Shown here: positions 37,614-51,000 of the stretch, piece after piece
How positions within the stretch are numbered: position 1 is the stretch's first letter
Layout: the number at the start of each line of letters is the position of its first letter
Origin: Hibiscus mutabilis
Lineage: Eukaryota > Streptophyta > Magnoliopsida > Malvales > Malvaceae
DNA length: 64,000 bases
NCBI GenBank assembly: GCA_019671005.1
Contig: CM033726.1
Location: 18,411,608 to 18,475,607, forward strand
Direction: 5' to 3'
Made by a program: the position numbers and the translations under genes
Notes under the pieces: model-generated
The model's database searches: none
What the model was told of the DNA's origin: nothing
Seen by the model: only the letters and a program-made list of their open reading frames with translations

Positions 37614-38953
37614 ATGGCTCTTCATCTCGCTTGGGCTTTCGTTTTTGGCGTTCTGGGTATGCTTAGCAGTTAACATATACATATGTATTATGTATATTCT
37701 TTAATGGTTACCTTTCAATGAAGGTTTCAACTTCAAATCGCCATTTCTTTCTGAATATCTAATATTTCATGCTTTTTTTTGTCTCTTTAGGCAACGTGGT
37801 CTCATTTCTGGTTTCCCTTGCTCCCCTGTAAGTCAAAGTTATCAGCTGTTCATTTCTCTTCTATTTCTGTGACTTTCTCTTATATATCAAAGCTGATATG
37901 TGCTTGTGATTTTGCAGGCCGACATTTTACCTAATATACAAGAAGAAAACATCGGAAGGGTTCCAATCAATCCCTTACGTGATTTCGCTCTTCAGTGCGA
38001 TGCTTTGGATTTACTATGCACTCCTTAAGAAGGATGCCATGCTCCTCATCACCATCAACACTTTCTGCGTTTTCATTCAGACCTTTTACATTGTTGCTTA
38101 CTTTTACTACGGTCCAAAGAAGGAGAAGGTACTATTTCATATACCCTTTCAACATCGGAATCTTAACATCTGTAATCTCTTTTTTCATGTTTTCGGATTA
38201 CACAAACGGTGATTTTCAGGTGGAGGTAGTGAAACTTATCCTCCTATTCAATGTTTTCGGGTTCGGAGCAATATTTTTCTCAACTTTCTTCCTACGAAAC
38301 CCTTTGACCCGTCTTCAAATTCTCGGATACATTTGCATGGCATTCTCTTTGTGTGTGTTCGTTGCACCTCTTGGCATTGTGGTAAGCAAAAACCCGAGAT
38401 TTAATTTAATTGATTCATGCAATTCGACTTTCGATCCCGACCGCACCCGCTTCTACTTTTCCACATAGCATTTTATACTTTTTCTTTCAAAACTAACCAA
38501 ATATGCATTTATGCAGAGAAAAGTGATAAAAACAAAGAGTGTGGAGTATATGCCATTTACTATATCAGTTTTCCTCACCTTAGGAGCAGTGATGTGGTTC
38601 TTCTATGGGCTTTTGCTGAAGGATATGAACATTGCTGTAAGCTTTTAATCTTATAATTTCTGCAAAATCTTTTGAATTCCTTCATTGTTTTCGAGTTTAT
38701 TGACATTGAATCTTAACAGGTTCCGAATGTGCTTGGATTTATCTTTGGAATTCTTCAAATGATTCTTTACGCAATTTACAAGAACCACCCGAAGAAAATG
38801 GTAGAAGACCCGAAGCTTCAACTATCCACTCAACACATGGTTGTCGACGTCGTCAAACTCGGATCCACGGTTTGTCTGGAAGTGAACAACGACAACGGCG
38901 GCGGAGTTCAGAATATAAAGGTCAACACCATAGATGCTTCAAACAAAGTTTGA
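37614..38953 (+). CDS. SWEET sugar transporter, clade III type, six exons
   Basis: Exons 37614-37656, 37791-37827, 37918-38128, 38220-38381, 38517-38636, 38720-38953; all introns GT-AG and all joins in frame, giving 268 residues (usual for the family). Two MtN3/saliva repeats of three membrane helices joined by a linker helix. Seen: APLPTFY at 25-31, GFQSIPY at 41-47, the conserved pore asparagines N74 (LITINTF) and N194 (VPNVLGF), VEYMPF at the start of repeat two, and a ~50-residue hydrophilic C-terminal tail. Clade III members carry sucrose across the plasma or other membranes and act in phloem loading, nectar, seed filling and pathogen feeding; the sucrose role is inferred from family resemblance. 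Residues 77-81 read CVFIQ where relatives usually have GCVIE. A longer in-frame ATG at 37425 lies before the TATA box and is not used. Confidence 0.93.
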
Positions 38954-41634
38954 CAGTGGAATGTTACGAGCAAGCCGATATTTTTGCATGGGAAATTCTG
39001 GGTTAAAAGCCATGCAAAAATAACTGAAAATGTCCCTTAGTTAAAATTAAATTAATATGTTTAATGGGGTTTTAAATGGTTTAGTCTACGTTCTCCGTCA
39101 ATCAACGGTTTGTACTAATCTTTAATTTCCCATCATTTGTAATTCTGTAATTTGTGTTGATCATGTTTTATCATTAATGAAATGTTTATAACTTGAGAAT
39201 TATCACCTTCTTTTCTCTTTTATTTTTTATCATAAAGTTTATGTGATTAAAGTGCTTAAAATAGTAATCGGATATCATAAAATACATGAATCTTACTTTA
39301 AACCTTTAGGCCATTGTTACCCTTTAAGCACACATCCTACAGAGTAGTATCAAATAAAAAAAGTAAGTTCATTAACTTAGCCAAAACAGAAATGATATAA
39401 GGGACTATAGTTGAAGAAAAATATTAGTCCCTTTATTTTGATAATTAAATTAAATCAAGTTTTTTTTTAAAAAAAAAAATAATGTTAAACTTATCTGTGT
39501 TAACATAAAATATGATTCAAGTTTTTGTACTCTTAGTACATTTGGAATTTAGTTATCCTAATTTTATTTTCAGAAATTTAGTCCTATTCTTTTAGGATAT
39601 AAAATTTAAAGTCAAATGCTTAACACCGTTAAAATTCCTGTTAAATTCAGGTGTACTACAACAGCATTTTCTAGATATATGAATGCCAACTTTGTATTTT
39701 TCTTCTTCAAAATGTCATATCAAACAATTGAACATGAAACTAAATTCTTAGAAAATTAAAGTAAAATGATTAAATTTCAAATTTGCGAATGGTACAAGGG
39801 TTTGGAGCATATTTTAACCAATTGTTTAAAAAATATATAATATATGTATTTTACATAAAACTCAAGAATATGTCTTTTTCCATAATTATTAAAATAAATA
39901 AGAAGCCATAACAAAAGAATACAATCAAATGGTAACATATTTGCTACAAAAGCAAATGAGGGGGCTTTCCCTTTTCTTAAAATAATAAAGAAAAACAGAG
40001 TTTAGCATAGATAGTTCACATAGCAAACTTGTTTTTTATTAAGTAAAGAGATAATTATAGTTTCTTTGTAACAAAGTGATAATTATATTCCCAAGGTTAA
40101 TACTAGGATTCGAACTTATATAAAATGAGACAACACGAACATCCTTGAGCAGTCAGTCAATTAATGGATCTCGTTAACATAGTGACTTTCTTTAGATAAA
40201 ATGTTTAAATTATCTTGATCCCCTCATTCATAAATTACAAGATAGTGTATGTTTAAGCACGTAAGCTCTGTCCCTGATACTCATGTATGTTACAATAGTA
40301 TTGATACTAACTGAGCTAAGACAATACATAGTGTCTCTTACAAAGCGGCATCTAACAAGTTGAGTTTACATCTAGCCTGTGAATGGAACAAGTTTGGTTG
40401 AGAAGAATCATTCTCATAATAAATTTTCGTAGTACCTGAATCGAAAGTAAGCAATTAATGAATTAAATAATTGAAAATACAACCCCTCACCATAATTTCA
40501 AACTACATTCTCTTTTATGTAAAAATAAAGAAGGTGGCTTTATCCCATATCTTAACTTGAAGAAAGTAACAATATCTTGGGGTCACCTAATCATGAATGG
40601 CAAAAGTGAGCAATACATTCAAAATGAATCATAAAAAAGTCTCAAGTTCTAAATAGAATCCTTGCAACATAAAATTCAATAGATCCTACATATTTTGATT
40701 TGATTTTTGATCAAGAAAATGAAAATTTTCATGAGCCAAAACCTTGGTGTGACTTGTGCTATTAGATTTGCGAATAAAAAGTAGGATAAGTCAAGAACAT
40801 GAATAAAAAGTTGCATGACGTTTTCTCATTGTGGGCCAATCCATTGTTGATAACCCCATCATTTTTATTTCCCACTTTTAGTATTGGCTCTTCCCTATTG
40901 TGAATGAATTATAAACTACTTTTTCTTAATTTTATCATTAATCATACAAAATCATGGAGAGGCCTTATTCAAATATAATCTAACAAATGAAAATAATATC
41001 AATTAACTAACCCTTTCACGTGTGGAAGAGAAAAGTGATCAATTCATAAGAGATAATATAATTAAAGTTACAATATAATGTTACGAATATTGGTCCAAGT
41101 GGCAAACAGTTTGGTATTACTTAAGTAGATTTCGAGTTAGAGACTTTGTGAATACAGAAAATTCCCATTAAGAGACTCACCCACCAAAATTAAGTGTACG
41201 ACGTGGGTCAGTCCGGACTAATTAGGGTAAAACCCAAGAAAACCTGAAGGACAATAAAAAATATTAGACGTGATTTAAATCAGCTGGATTATCGATAACA
41301 TATTTGAGGGCAAATTTTGTTAGGCCGATTCGACCCACTAACCCTATTTTGCCAAATTGAAGGTACTACCTTGTGAAGATTCCTTGAGGAATTTTTTACC
41401 TTTGTAAAGAAGTACCTTAAAAACAAAACCTTGAGTGTGTTGGTAAGACGAAACAAGGACTGGTTCCAAAATCAAAATAGTGGACAATCTCGGATTCTGT
41501 CATCTTTAGTGTCCAATGACTCGAAAGTAGGGAATCAGGTCAGTCTAGTTGGCCCACCATGTCCGTTTATACATCTAGGCATGGGTGTAAAAGCAAAGGT
41601 TTTGGGGCACAGGGAACTGTGGCATTTACAAAAG
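38954..41634. other. Downstream intergenic region
   Basis: No gene found. The 3' UTR of the SWEET gene probably ends near 39180-39200 (AATGAAATG). The rest is AT-rich, with tRNA box-B-like TTCGAA at 40110 and repeat-type text at 39420-39620 and 40390-40460. Confidence 0.45.
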
Positions 41635-42095
41635 GTACAATGCAAAAAAAATTTCTTAACATTTGATTAAATAATCATTTTAGTACATATATTTTTAGAA
41701 CAATTTAACCCACAACGTTTTATTTTGAATCAAAATGGTCCCTCTGTGAAAGAAAATTATTAGTCAGCTGACTCTAAACAACTTAAAATGACTAGACAGA
41801 ATGACGTGCCAGAAGAAAAAATATTTTATATTTTATACAATTTTATAAAATTATTTTTTTACTGATGTGTCATTCTGTAAAGTCAACATATTTTTTGACT
41901 GTGGTGTGCACTGCCATGTAGGTTTTTCACGTTATTTCAAGTCATTTAGCGTTAGTTGACTAATAGTTTTCATCCGCAGAGGGGTCATTTTGATCCAAAA
42001 TGAAACATTGAGGGTTAAATTCCTTCAAAAAAAAGAATAGAGGCCAAAATAATCATTCAGTCAAACGTTAGGGACATTTTTTGGTATTATGCCTT
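41635..42095. mobile_element. Inverted-repeat element (MITE)
   Basis: Left AACATTTGATTAAATAATCA mirrors right TGAATGATTATTTTG (reverse), continuing through TTTTGAATCAAAATGGTCCC and GGGGTCATTTTGATCC. Ends and duplication approximate. Confidence 0.6.
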
Positions 42096-42497
42096 TATAA
42101 AATGCACCACTTATAATAAGGCTACAGGTGATCCGACCAGGGATGGACAGGCGGTTGTCTCTCTGAAAATTTGAAATTCGTACAAGATTTAGAATTTTTT
42201 TATGTATTTTTATTAAAAACTTATTTCCGTCCCCTAAGAGCCCCTAAAATTTTATAAATTCGCCCCTAACATAAAGCCATGCGTCCGTCCCGAGATCCAA
42301 CTAATCTTTTCCTAAACCATAAGCAAAAAAAAGGAATATATGTGGCCAAGGCAATCTTGGTTCACTTCAGTAATTATAAACTTTTGTTTACATCTAATTG
42401 AATAATGCAAAGAAATGGGTCTTACTGTTTCCACAATTTTGGGACTTTGTTTTTTTAGGTCCCCAAGCTTGAAGCCAAGGTTTAATGGTGTCCTTAC

Positions 42498-44234
42498 TGT
42501 AACGACCCGAATATCGGGTTAGTAAATCAAATTTTGGACCCGGTTTTTGTGCCTAGTAGAAAAGAAAAAGAAGATAATTTGAATTAAAGGGGTGTGGAAG
42601 AGAGGGAAAAAATAAAATTTTTTATTCTCCCATCTCTTTCCCTTTTACATTTTTCATTTTTCTCTCTTTTTCCTATTCATCTTTAAGCTTTGAAGTCCGA
42701 TCTACCGTTATCAAAGTGTCCGTTGTTGATACTTCCACCGTCATCGTGTTCATCTCGTCGAGACGAGTTCACTGATACTAGTGGCGTCGCTATCGGAGCC
42801 GCCGTCGAAGAGGGTGAGAGAAAAGAAAATCCAGGTTGTTGAGTTGGTAAACAAACCCTAATGACTTTCATAAGCTTTAGGGATCAAATAAGCGTTGTAA
42901 CATCGTAATTCGAAGAAATTGTACAAACTCGTGAATAGGATATCAGTACGAGCTTTAGCTATACCGGTACTTGTGGAAATTGAGGATTTCCAATGAACTA
43001 TTTCTGAATCGATACGCGTGTCAGTACCGACATCTAGGGGTACTGTATCGATACTCGTGTTCGAGTATCATTACCCACTGAACGAGATAATCTTTAATGC
43101 TAATAAAAAGATGAGAGATTGACGTGAGATAATAACGAGATAATATTTGTTAATAAAGATAATTAATAAGTAATAATTTGGTAAATGTCGAGTGACTTGT
43201 TTGTATTAGCAACTATAGGGATCCTTGGTGGAACGTGTGCGGTTACGTTCCAAGTAAGGGCACTTTTGTGGTTGAGTCACCTTGATTGATGGGATTCGGA
43301 TATCTAGTGTGAGAAAGAGTGTGTTGCAACACCATGGTCAAATATTTCTGAATGTATGAACCTGACGCTTAGTAGGATCGGGGCTCATTTGAAGATTCTT
43401 GATGAGAGATTCTGAGCATGGGTATATGTATCCCAACGCTTAGTGGTACCAAGCCTCACCCCTAAGAGTGTATGAACCCGATGCTCAGTGAAACCGGGCC
43501 TCACTCTGAGTGTATGATCTTGATGCTTAGTGGAACCTGACTGGGCCTTACTCCTATATTGTGGTATAATGCTTATATGCTATGAGAAGCATATGCCTTC
43601 TTGTTATGCTATATGATTAGGCGGCTAGAGGTAACACCATACCTATATGATGTTATGATGTCATGTTATGAGTATGGTTGGGCTTTGTGTGCTATGTATA
43701 ATGATTACTATGATAAGAGCATGTGTTTAGGCGACTGGTGGTAGCGCCACATGTTTATTTATCTCTCCTTTTGCTTGTACTAGCTTGCATGCTTATGTTT
43801 ATGATTAGCATGAACTATAGTAGAGTAGATGTGTACCACTGAGCTTTGTAAGCTCAGCGCTCGAAATCGTTGTTTCCATGCGCAGGTTGACTATTGGATT
43901 GTGGGATCAAGGAGCACTATCAGTCTGGGATTTCAGAACGTGGTGTTTTTCAAGAGTACGTTACTTGGGTTTAGTGGGCTATTTATTCATAGGACCTTAC
44001 ATGTTGGAGTCTGTAATGTTTATTTTGAAATTGTATTAGTTAAGTCGAATGTTTAAACGTTTTAAATTAAAGTGAAGCTCCTTTGTAACGATTTATATTA
44101 TTTATCTATATTTCCAATTGTTGCCTTTAAATATTTTGAGAAATACCTTGTTGGGCTAAAGTCACTTTGAGAAATTTTATGGTTTTGGTTTGGGCTTGAG
44201 ACCCAAATATGACATTCAGGTCGAGCGTGTTACA
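42498..44234 (+). repeat. Solo LTR of the Tekay/Del-like family
   Basis: TGTAACGACCC... to ...GCGTGTTACA, 1.74 kb, related to 15484-18118 over its second half. Flanked by CTTAC (42493-42497) and CCTAC (44235-44239), a 5-bp duplication with one mismatch; no primer site or purine tract adjoining. Has a diverged tandem array (43360-43550) and GTACCGATAC motifs (42930-43080). Confidence 0.85.
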
Positions 44235-44569
44235 CCTACACACCTTAAATTTGATTGGAGAGGGTGGGGGTCTGCACTCAACTTTAATCTCATATAATGC
44301 TTGTAAATTAATTAAGGATTATTAAATAATGATTTTAATTCATTGATAATTATACATATTTATAAGTAAAAGTTATTCCCAAGCAAGGAGGATGCAAGAT
44401 TTTCAAATTTTTTTGGTAAAAAGATTTTCAATTTAGAGATGCTGATTATGAGACAACTGTTCAATGTTTTTAATTGATATTTTAGGGTTAGTTTTGGTAA
44501 ATAAATCCTATGAGTTTTAGCGGTGAGATCCATCAATCCAAAAAAAGGCTAGAGTAATGTAACCCATGT

Positions 44570-44695
44570 TAGGGGTGAGCATTCGATCAGGTCGAGAGAG
44601 TCGATTTTTTGGGTTAGTAGAATTGACAAGTTTTATTTTATAACTCAGATTTTATTTAAATTTTTTTCGAGTCGAATCGAATTTACTCACACCTA
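44570..44695. mobile_element. Short hAT-type MITE
   Basis: TAGGGGTGAGC on the left mirrors CTCACACCTA on the right; flanks ACCCATGT and ATCCACGT agree at six of eight bases. Confidence 0.5.
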
Positions 44696-44703
44696 ATCCA
44701 CGT

Positions 44704-45394
44704 GCCAAACTATTCAAAAACTCAATCCTCTTACATTATCCAATCCTCACCATCCTCTCTAATTTTCTCTTCCTCTTATTCATTATTAGGATTTAGTTTT
44801 CTTCTTTTTCCTCTCGTTTTTAATGAAAATGAAACCAAAAAAATAGAGTTGTCTATAATTGCATTTTGGAAGCATTAGATTGGATTAGTATTTAATCGCC
44901 CATTTCGTTTTGAATTTTTTTGATGTAATTTTGTAAACGATGTCAGTTCTGTTTGTTTTGATAATTTATTGTTGTTAAAAACTAGGAGAAGAATAAATAA
45001 AAAAAAATAGGCTTAAAGAGTTTTTTTTGTCATTGAGTTTGTACTAAATAATCAATTTAGTTCATCCACAAAAAAATACCTAATTTGATCTTTGCACTCA
45101 TGAATTACATCAATTTAGCCCTTTGACTAACGTTAGTTGTTGAAATGCTGGCGTGGCCGTTAACGGTGTTGACGTGGCAGCACATATGTGAATGAGGACG
45201 TGGTAGAGACGTAACATTTGATTTTTTTAGAGAGATAGAGGGCAAAATTAATTTTTAAGAAGTTTGAAGAATTAATTGATTTTTATATAATATTTAAATA
45301 AAAATTAAGAAATTAAAATTTAAAAATATTAAAATAAAAATACCATTATTTAAAGAAAAAATAAGTAGATCAGGATTATAAAATTTTCTTAGCC
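44704..45394. other. Intergenic sequence with a MITE-like half
   Basis: 45010-45240 has GTCATTGAGTTTGTAC...GTTAACGGTGTTGACGTGGC, text usual in plant inverted-repeat elements, but no mirrored partner was found. No gene. Confidence 0.4.
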
Positions 45395-46325
45395 TATGTG
45401 ATGAACATCGAGGCTCCTGAGCTGTTTGGAGGAGGCAAGAACAATTCGAGAGTTTACAGGCGTGTTTCCCGAGATATTGACTAGGTTACTTTCGTATACA
45501 GAATTAGAGTTCGAGAATGAGGTGTTGTTGAATACGGTGCTGGTGTCTGATTCTCTATATCGAATAATACCTACTGAACTAGAGAAACTCAAGAATTACT
45601 TGGCAAGACTTTATATGCCCTAGTATATCGTCTTGGAACACACTTGTTTTGTTTGAGAAAAAATTAGATCGATGAGATTGTACAATGACTATCGACAGCT
45701 CAATGTGGTGATTGTGAATAACAAGTATCCACTAATGAGAATGTATGATTTGTTTAACCAATTGAGAAATGTCTATGTGTTTTCAAGGTCGATTTGAGAT
45801 CAAGATGCTACCAACTTAAGGTGGGGATACTGATGTTCTTAAGACAGCTTTCAACACGAGGTATGACCATTTCGTGTTCTTAATTAAGTTGTTTGGGTTG
45901 ACAGACACACCAACTACAATTATGGGTCTGATGAATTGAATCTTTCATTCTTATGTGAATTAGTTCGTGGTAGTCTTTTTAGATGCTATCTTTACATATT
46001 CTAAGTTTGAAGACGTACACGATTGTCATCTCCCTATGATCTTTCAGACGCTTTGAAATTGAAGCTTTATGTCAAGTTTCACAAATGACAATCTAATTGT
46101 TTAAGGTTGTCTTCTTGAGCCATATCGTAGTGGTGGATGGTATAAGATTCGAGTCACGTTGAAATGGAAACCATCTAAGAATGTTCCAGAGGTTCGCAAC
46201 TTTCTTGGTCTTGCAGGTTATTATTGATGCATTGTTAAATAATTCTTTATCATTTCTACAACTTTGACTAAGCTGCTTCGGAAGGGAGTTATGTTAGAAT
46301 GGCCTTATTACGACTACACTACTTT
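45395..46325 (+). pseudogene. Chromovirus-type reverse transcriptase fragment
   Basis: Reads GVFPEILTRL and PTELEKLKNYLARLYMP, then NDYRQLNVVIVNNKYPL, DLFNQLRNVYVFSRS, KTAFNTRYDHFVFLIKLFG, LTDTPT and VVVFLDAIF, and later VPEVRNFLGLAGYY, in the normal order for Ty3/gypsy pol but across several frames with stops. The catalytic YxDD-equivalent reads FLDAIF, so the second aspartate is lost. No LTR is attached; the nearest solo LTR is at 42498-44234. Confidence 0.82.
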
Positions 46326-48031
46326 ATTTGGGGGGAATTTATCATAATATTCTGGTTGTTATTACTAATAATAATTGTTTGGATGGTGTCGATTCTTCCT
46401 AAGAACTTAAAGTTGGGTGTATTAGGTATTTCTGTCGACTTAAAAGTAATAATCCTTTGAATACACTTAATTTTCTTTATAATGAATGAGGTTGTAAATT
46501 TAAAAAGTAATTTGTTTAGTGTTGGAGGGATAAGATTAGGGGACTAATAGTTCTCTATATTGCATGGAAGTGGGGGCTGTTTTTGCATGTCATACATTTC
46601 ATTCTTTATATGATCTTTATCCCTCCAACCTCAATGATTCAAATAACAAAAGGGTGGTAATAATTGGGATTGGCAAATATTACTTCCTTTTTCTTTATAC
46701 AAGATAAGATTCATGGGGCACTTCTTCAACCGTAGTTACTGAATTTTGGTGATAAGGTTGATACTTCCATACACGATTTACAAAAAAGTTAGAAGATGCA
46801 GGGCATGCAGAAGACAAGGAGGGCCTAATCAAGCTGATAAGTTCAATCCACGTAAAAGATGTCAAAATCTTATTGGAAATTTAAGATTTAAAGTTCGAGT
46901 CGTACTGAGATTTTAATATAATTTAATAAAAATACAATAGATTTATAAGTTACTTGAGATAAATGTTAAGATATTCGAATTTGACTCGCTCGATTTAATT
47001 AAACAATAATCAAATCAAGTCCAAATAACAAATCGTTTATATTGTAGGAATAAGTGAAATACGTCATGAAAAAGCCCTTTTGATTTTATTTTACTATTTC
47101 TTTAGCAAGTTTTTTGCAAAAGTTGAAACGAGTAAGGTTACGTAAGCAAAAGCTGGTCATTTCCAGTGGAATTGTAGGTCCTTTGTTCATGGATCACCCT
47201 GAAACAAATAATGCAACAAACTTTTTTTCTTCCTTTATATCTGAATCTTCGTTGATCTATGGCCTATAGCTCCCACATGACATCACTTCAGCTAATGCCT
47301 TCCTATCCAATCATTATAAAGTGCATGAATTTTAAACCTCATGCTCAACACTTTTGTCCCCATATAAAGCTTTCAATCTTGCATCACAAATGTATGCTAC
47401 TAGGAATATGATAAGTATCATATCTAATCCAATATTAACATATTCCAAAACATGGCATCAGTCTAACGAAAGACGACGATATATTCCTTCAACAACGTCC
47501 AACGTTTAAATCTTGACGTAGCATCCGCGATAAACCTTTACAATCCCTAATAAAATTTAATCAGCAAATGAATCTAATTTTCGTGTTATACCAATAAAAC
47601 ATCATACTTCTCCATGTCCATGTCCAAGTAAAAAATAATAATAAAACTCTAAAGTTTCTCTGGACGGGTATTAGATTCAGAAATTCGTACCTGAGCATAC
47701 ATCGAATACAAATACTTTTCATCAAGAATCTTATAAGCATATGTGAGAAGATAGTAATGTAAAGCAACCTTCAACTCATCATGTAATTTCATGAATTACA
47801 TTTTAACAATTTAATGATAACAATTAGAAACTAAAGAGAGATGATTTGAAACTACTGTATCAAATGAAGTATTAAATTCATTGTACATTTTCAATCATTC
47901 ACTGTTTCCATGGCTGAAAATTAATTGACAGACAGCCAACGGGATGAATTCTTTAATTTTTCAGAAAAAGTTTAAGAATGATTGGCGTGGCAGCACACTT
48001 TCTCGAGAAAACAATATAAAAAGAAATGGAA
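46326..48031. other. Intergenic sequence
   Basis: No gene recognised on either strand. Confidence 0.4.
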
Positions 48032-51000
48032 TTAGCTTAGTGATGCCCAGTCAGGATATGGGCATTCATAAATCCATTCTGGACCAGTGTACCGTACACA
48101 GTGTAGCCATAATCCTTCCTCATGCCCATCATACCTGCCATAAAGACAATAATGATCAGAGATGGTTGAAAAGTGCAGCTACGAGATTCTGTACTTAAAA
48201 TACTATATCACCCAGACTCTTGATTTTTTTTCTTAAAGTATCCGTATCTGACATTTATGTTTGACACATAGTTGGATACGATTATAAGTACGATCCTACG
48301 AATACATCGATATGCTCGTCTCAGGCATATATCTGTACCAAACGTCCCGTCTCTTGTATCTAAATGTGCTTGGTAAAAAAACACATTCTAATTTCCAAGC
48401 CCGCCGACTTTTATCAACAATGATTCACATTTAAACAAGAACGATAGTTTTGGCAAACCCCCTTGAGATTTAAGAGGGACCAAAGTTGACATGTCAAGTC
48501 ATTTACTTAACCTCTTCTACCGAAACAAATTAACAAAGTACCTTCTACATTACAATGTGTAACACAGCAAGAAGCAGCCTAATAAAGAAATATTTGAATG
48601 AAAGAAAACACTTCACCAACTTAATCCACCAGCTTACTTTTCTCCTACAGTAATACCTTCCTAGAAGATATAAAACTACAGATGATGGACTACAAAATGC
48701 GTTGAGGTCCTGAGGATATGATTTCCCATCTTTCTCTATTTCTAGAGTTCTCGGTTTTTTCTTCTTCTGTTTGTAACTAGCTGGAAAAATATTGTATGAT
48801 AACAGATGCAGAAATTAGTACCATATCTTATTTCTAAATAGATGCAATTAGTAAGGAGATCCTTGCATGCAAAATCTTCATGGGATAGGAAAAAGTGGAT
48901 AGAAGGCATCAAAGCAAAGCAAATTAGGATAAACTACACCAGTAGTCACCGAACTATGGTTTCTTTCCTATTTTGGTCACCGAACAATTTTTTTGGCAAA
49001 AACATCACTAACGTTATGTGTAAACTACACCAGTAGTCACCGAACTATGGTTTCTTTCCTATTTTGGTCACCGAACTATTTTTTTGGCAAAAATATCACT
49101 AACGTTATGTTTTCTTCCTATTTTGGTCACCAACCGTTAAAAACTTAACGGTTTTTCTAATGTGGAATTTTATTTTATTTTTTAATTTTCCATTACTGGA
49201 GTTGCAGGGATTGTTTCCCAGGCATGTGGCAATCTTTTTTCAGTCATTCGATTCATTTTTATTTGCAATTAGTTGATCTAACAAAGCAATCATTTCAGCT
49301 CCTTCTCATGCCCATACTGGTTCCTATTCTTAGTGAAGAGAAATCGTTGGCCATAAGGTTTTTCTTTAACTGTGCACATGTAAACTATAAACGAGTAGAC
49401 ACACCTAGCTTGCTGGCCATAGGCCTTTTCTTTAACTGTGCACATGTAAGCTTACATGACATAAATATGATTTTGGTTAGAATTTAAGAAATTTCCAACC
49501 TAGGTTGGTGGTTAAGCGTTATACCCCTATTAAAGGGGTCCTTGGTTCGAATCTCTCCCCCTGTAAAGGGGCTTGATTTTTCATTCCTTTTACTCTACTA
49601 ATAGGCAGTGACACGTGTCACCATCCTAGTAGTTTGAATAAAAATATTATAAAATAGCCTATATTGCTTACGGGGAGAGAGAAGAAATAACATGGAAAAT
49701 TAAAAAATAAAATTTCACGTCAGCAAAACCGTTAAGTTTTTAATGGCCGGTGACCAAAATAGGAAGAAAACATAACGTTAGTAATGTTTTTGCCAAAAAA
49801 AATATTTCGGTGACCAAAATAGGAAAGAAACTATAGTTCGATGACTACTTGTGTAGTTTACCCAACAAATTAAAGCAAATACAATTTCAAATGTGATTAT
49901 TAAATCGATTTGAATAGAATAAAATAAAACATTATTGACAAGTGAATTTAATAGTTATTGCTGTTTAAAGTACGAATCTCAGCTCACAACAAACACTATG
50001 GGAATAGCTAGCATTAAGAATGACCACTGCTTATTTGTAGTTTGCCTGGCTTTCTACATTATTAATTAAACCTCAAATATAAAAGGTAAATATTTTTTTA
50101 AGGTTTATGCTCGTTCTAAGACCAACTTTATATAATTTTAATGAATAACAAATGGAGCGTAGTTAATCACTCATATAACACCTGATAATAGTAAACTGCT
50201 TGAAATGGCTGAAGATTCTTTTCTTTTTTTGTTAAAACATTAGTTTTCTATATTCAGAAATATTATTGACAACATAATTTACCATTATCAGATATCAAGT
50301 AATTTTCAGAATGAATAGTTGTCAATGTTGAATTTTCCACACATGGTAATTATATCTGGCCAATAATAATCAAAAGGAATAAGAGGCACTCGGTACTCTA
50401 AAGAATCAAATTTTTAACACGGTTACAAGCCATGCAGCAGATTCTTTGTAAGACATCACATCATTTTCTGTATTTACATTTTGTACTTCACATAATGAGT
50501 AGCACAATTTTTTTATGGAGTCCTTAGTCCTATGATGTTGTCATGGCATGACCCAGTATCAAGAAGATAAATGTAAAAATATTTGTAAGCAATTTGCCAA
50601 AATAACTATGGGAAAACTGAAATATAAGATGCAACTAAATAACTAGGGCATTATTGAGAAGCATTGATGTTAGAACTGAATGATTATATTGAACATGTGT
50701 GATCACAAGTGTCTTACCCGTTTGGAGCTAAACTAGGACAGTGTGTACACATGGGATCGATGCTGAAATCTTCACTACAGTACTTGTATTCTTCATTATG
50801 ATTCTCAACTGGTTTCAGGAGAGCTGCCAGAAAGAGCGTCAGCTCTATCAGCAGTTGTTCCTAAAGTAGAGCGATCAACAACATTGTCTGAAAGGTAAAG
50901 CATGTCATTGGCTATTGGATGGCCTGTAAACTGCAAATGCACACGAATCTACAAACGGAAAAAAATAGTCAGAAAAATATGCAGTTATTGGAAATGACAA

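Noticed and set aside
38417..38656. Plus-strand frame of 79 codons as a separate gene
   Set aside because: Other-frame shadow of SWEET exon 5 and its introns.
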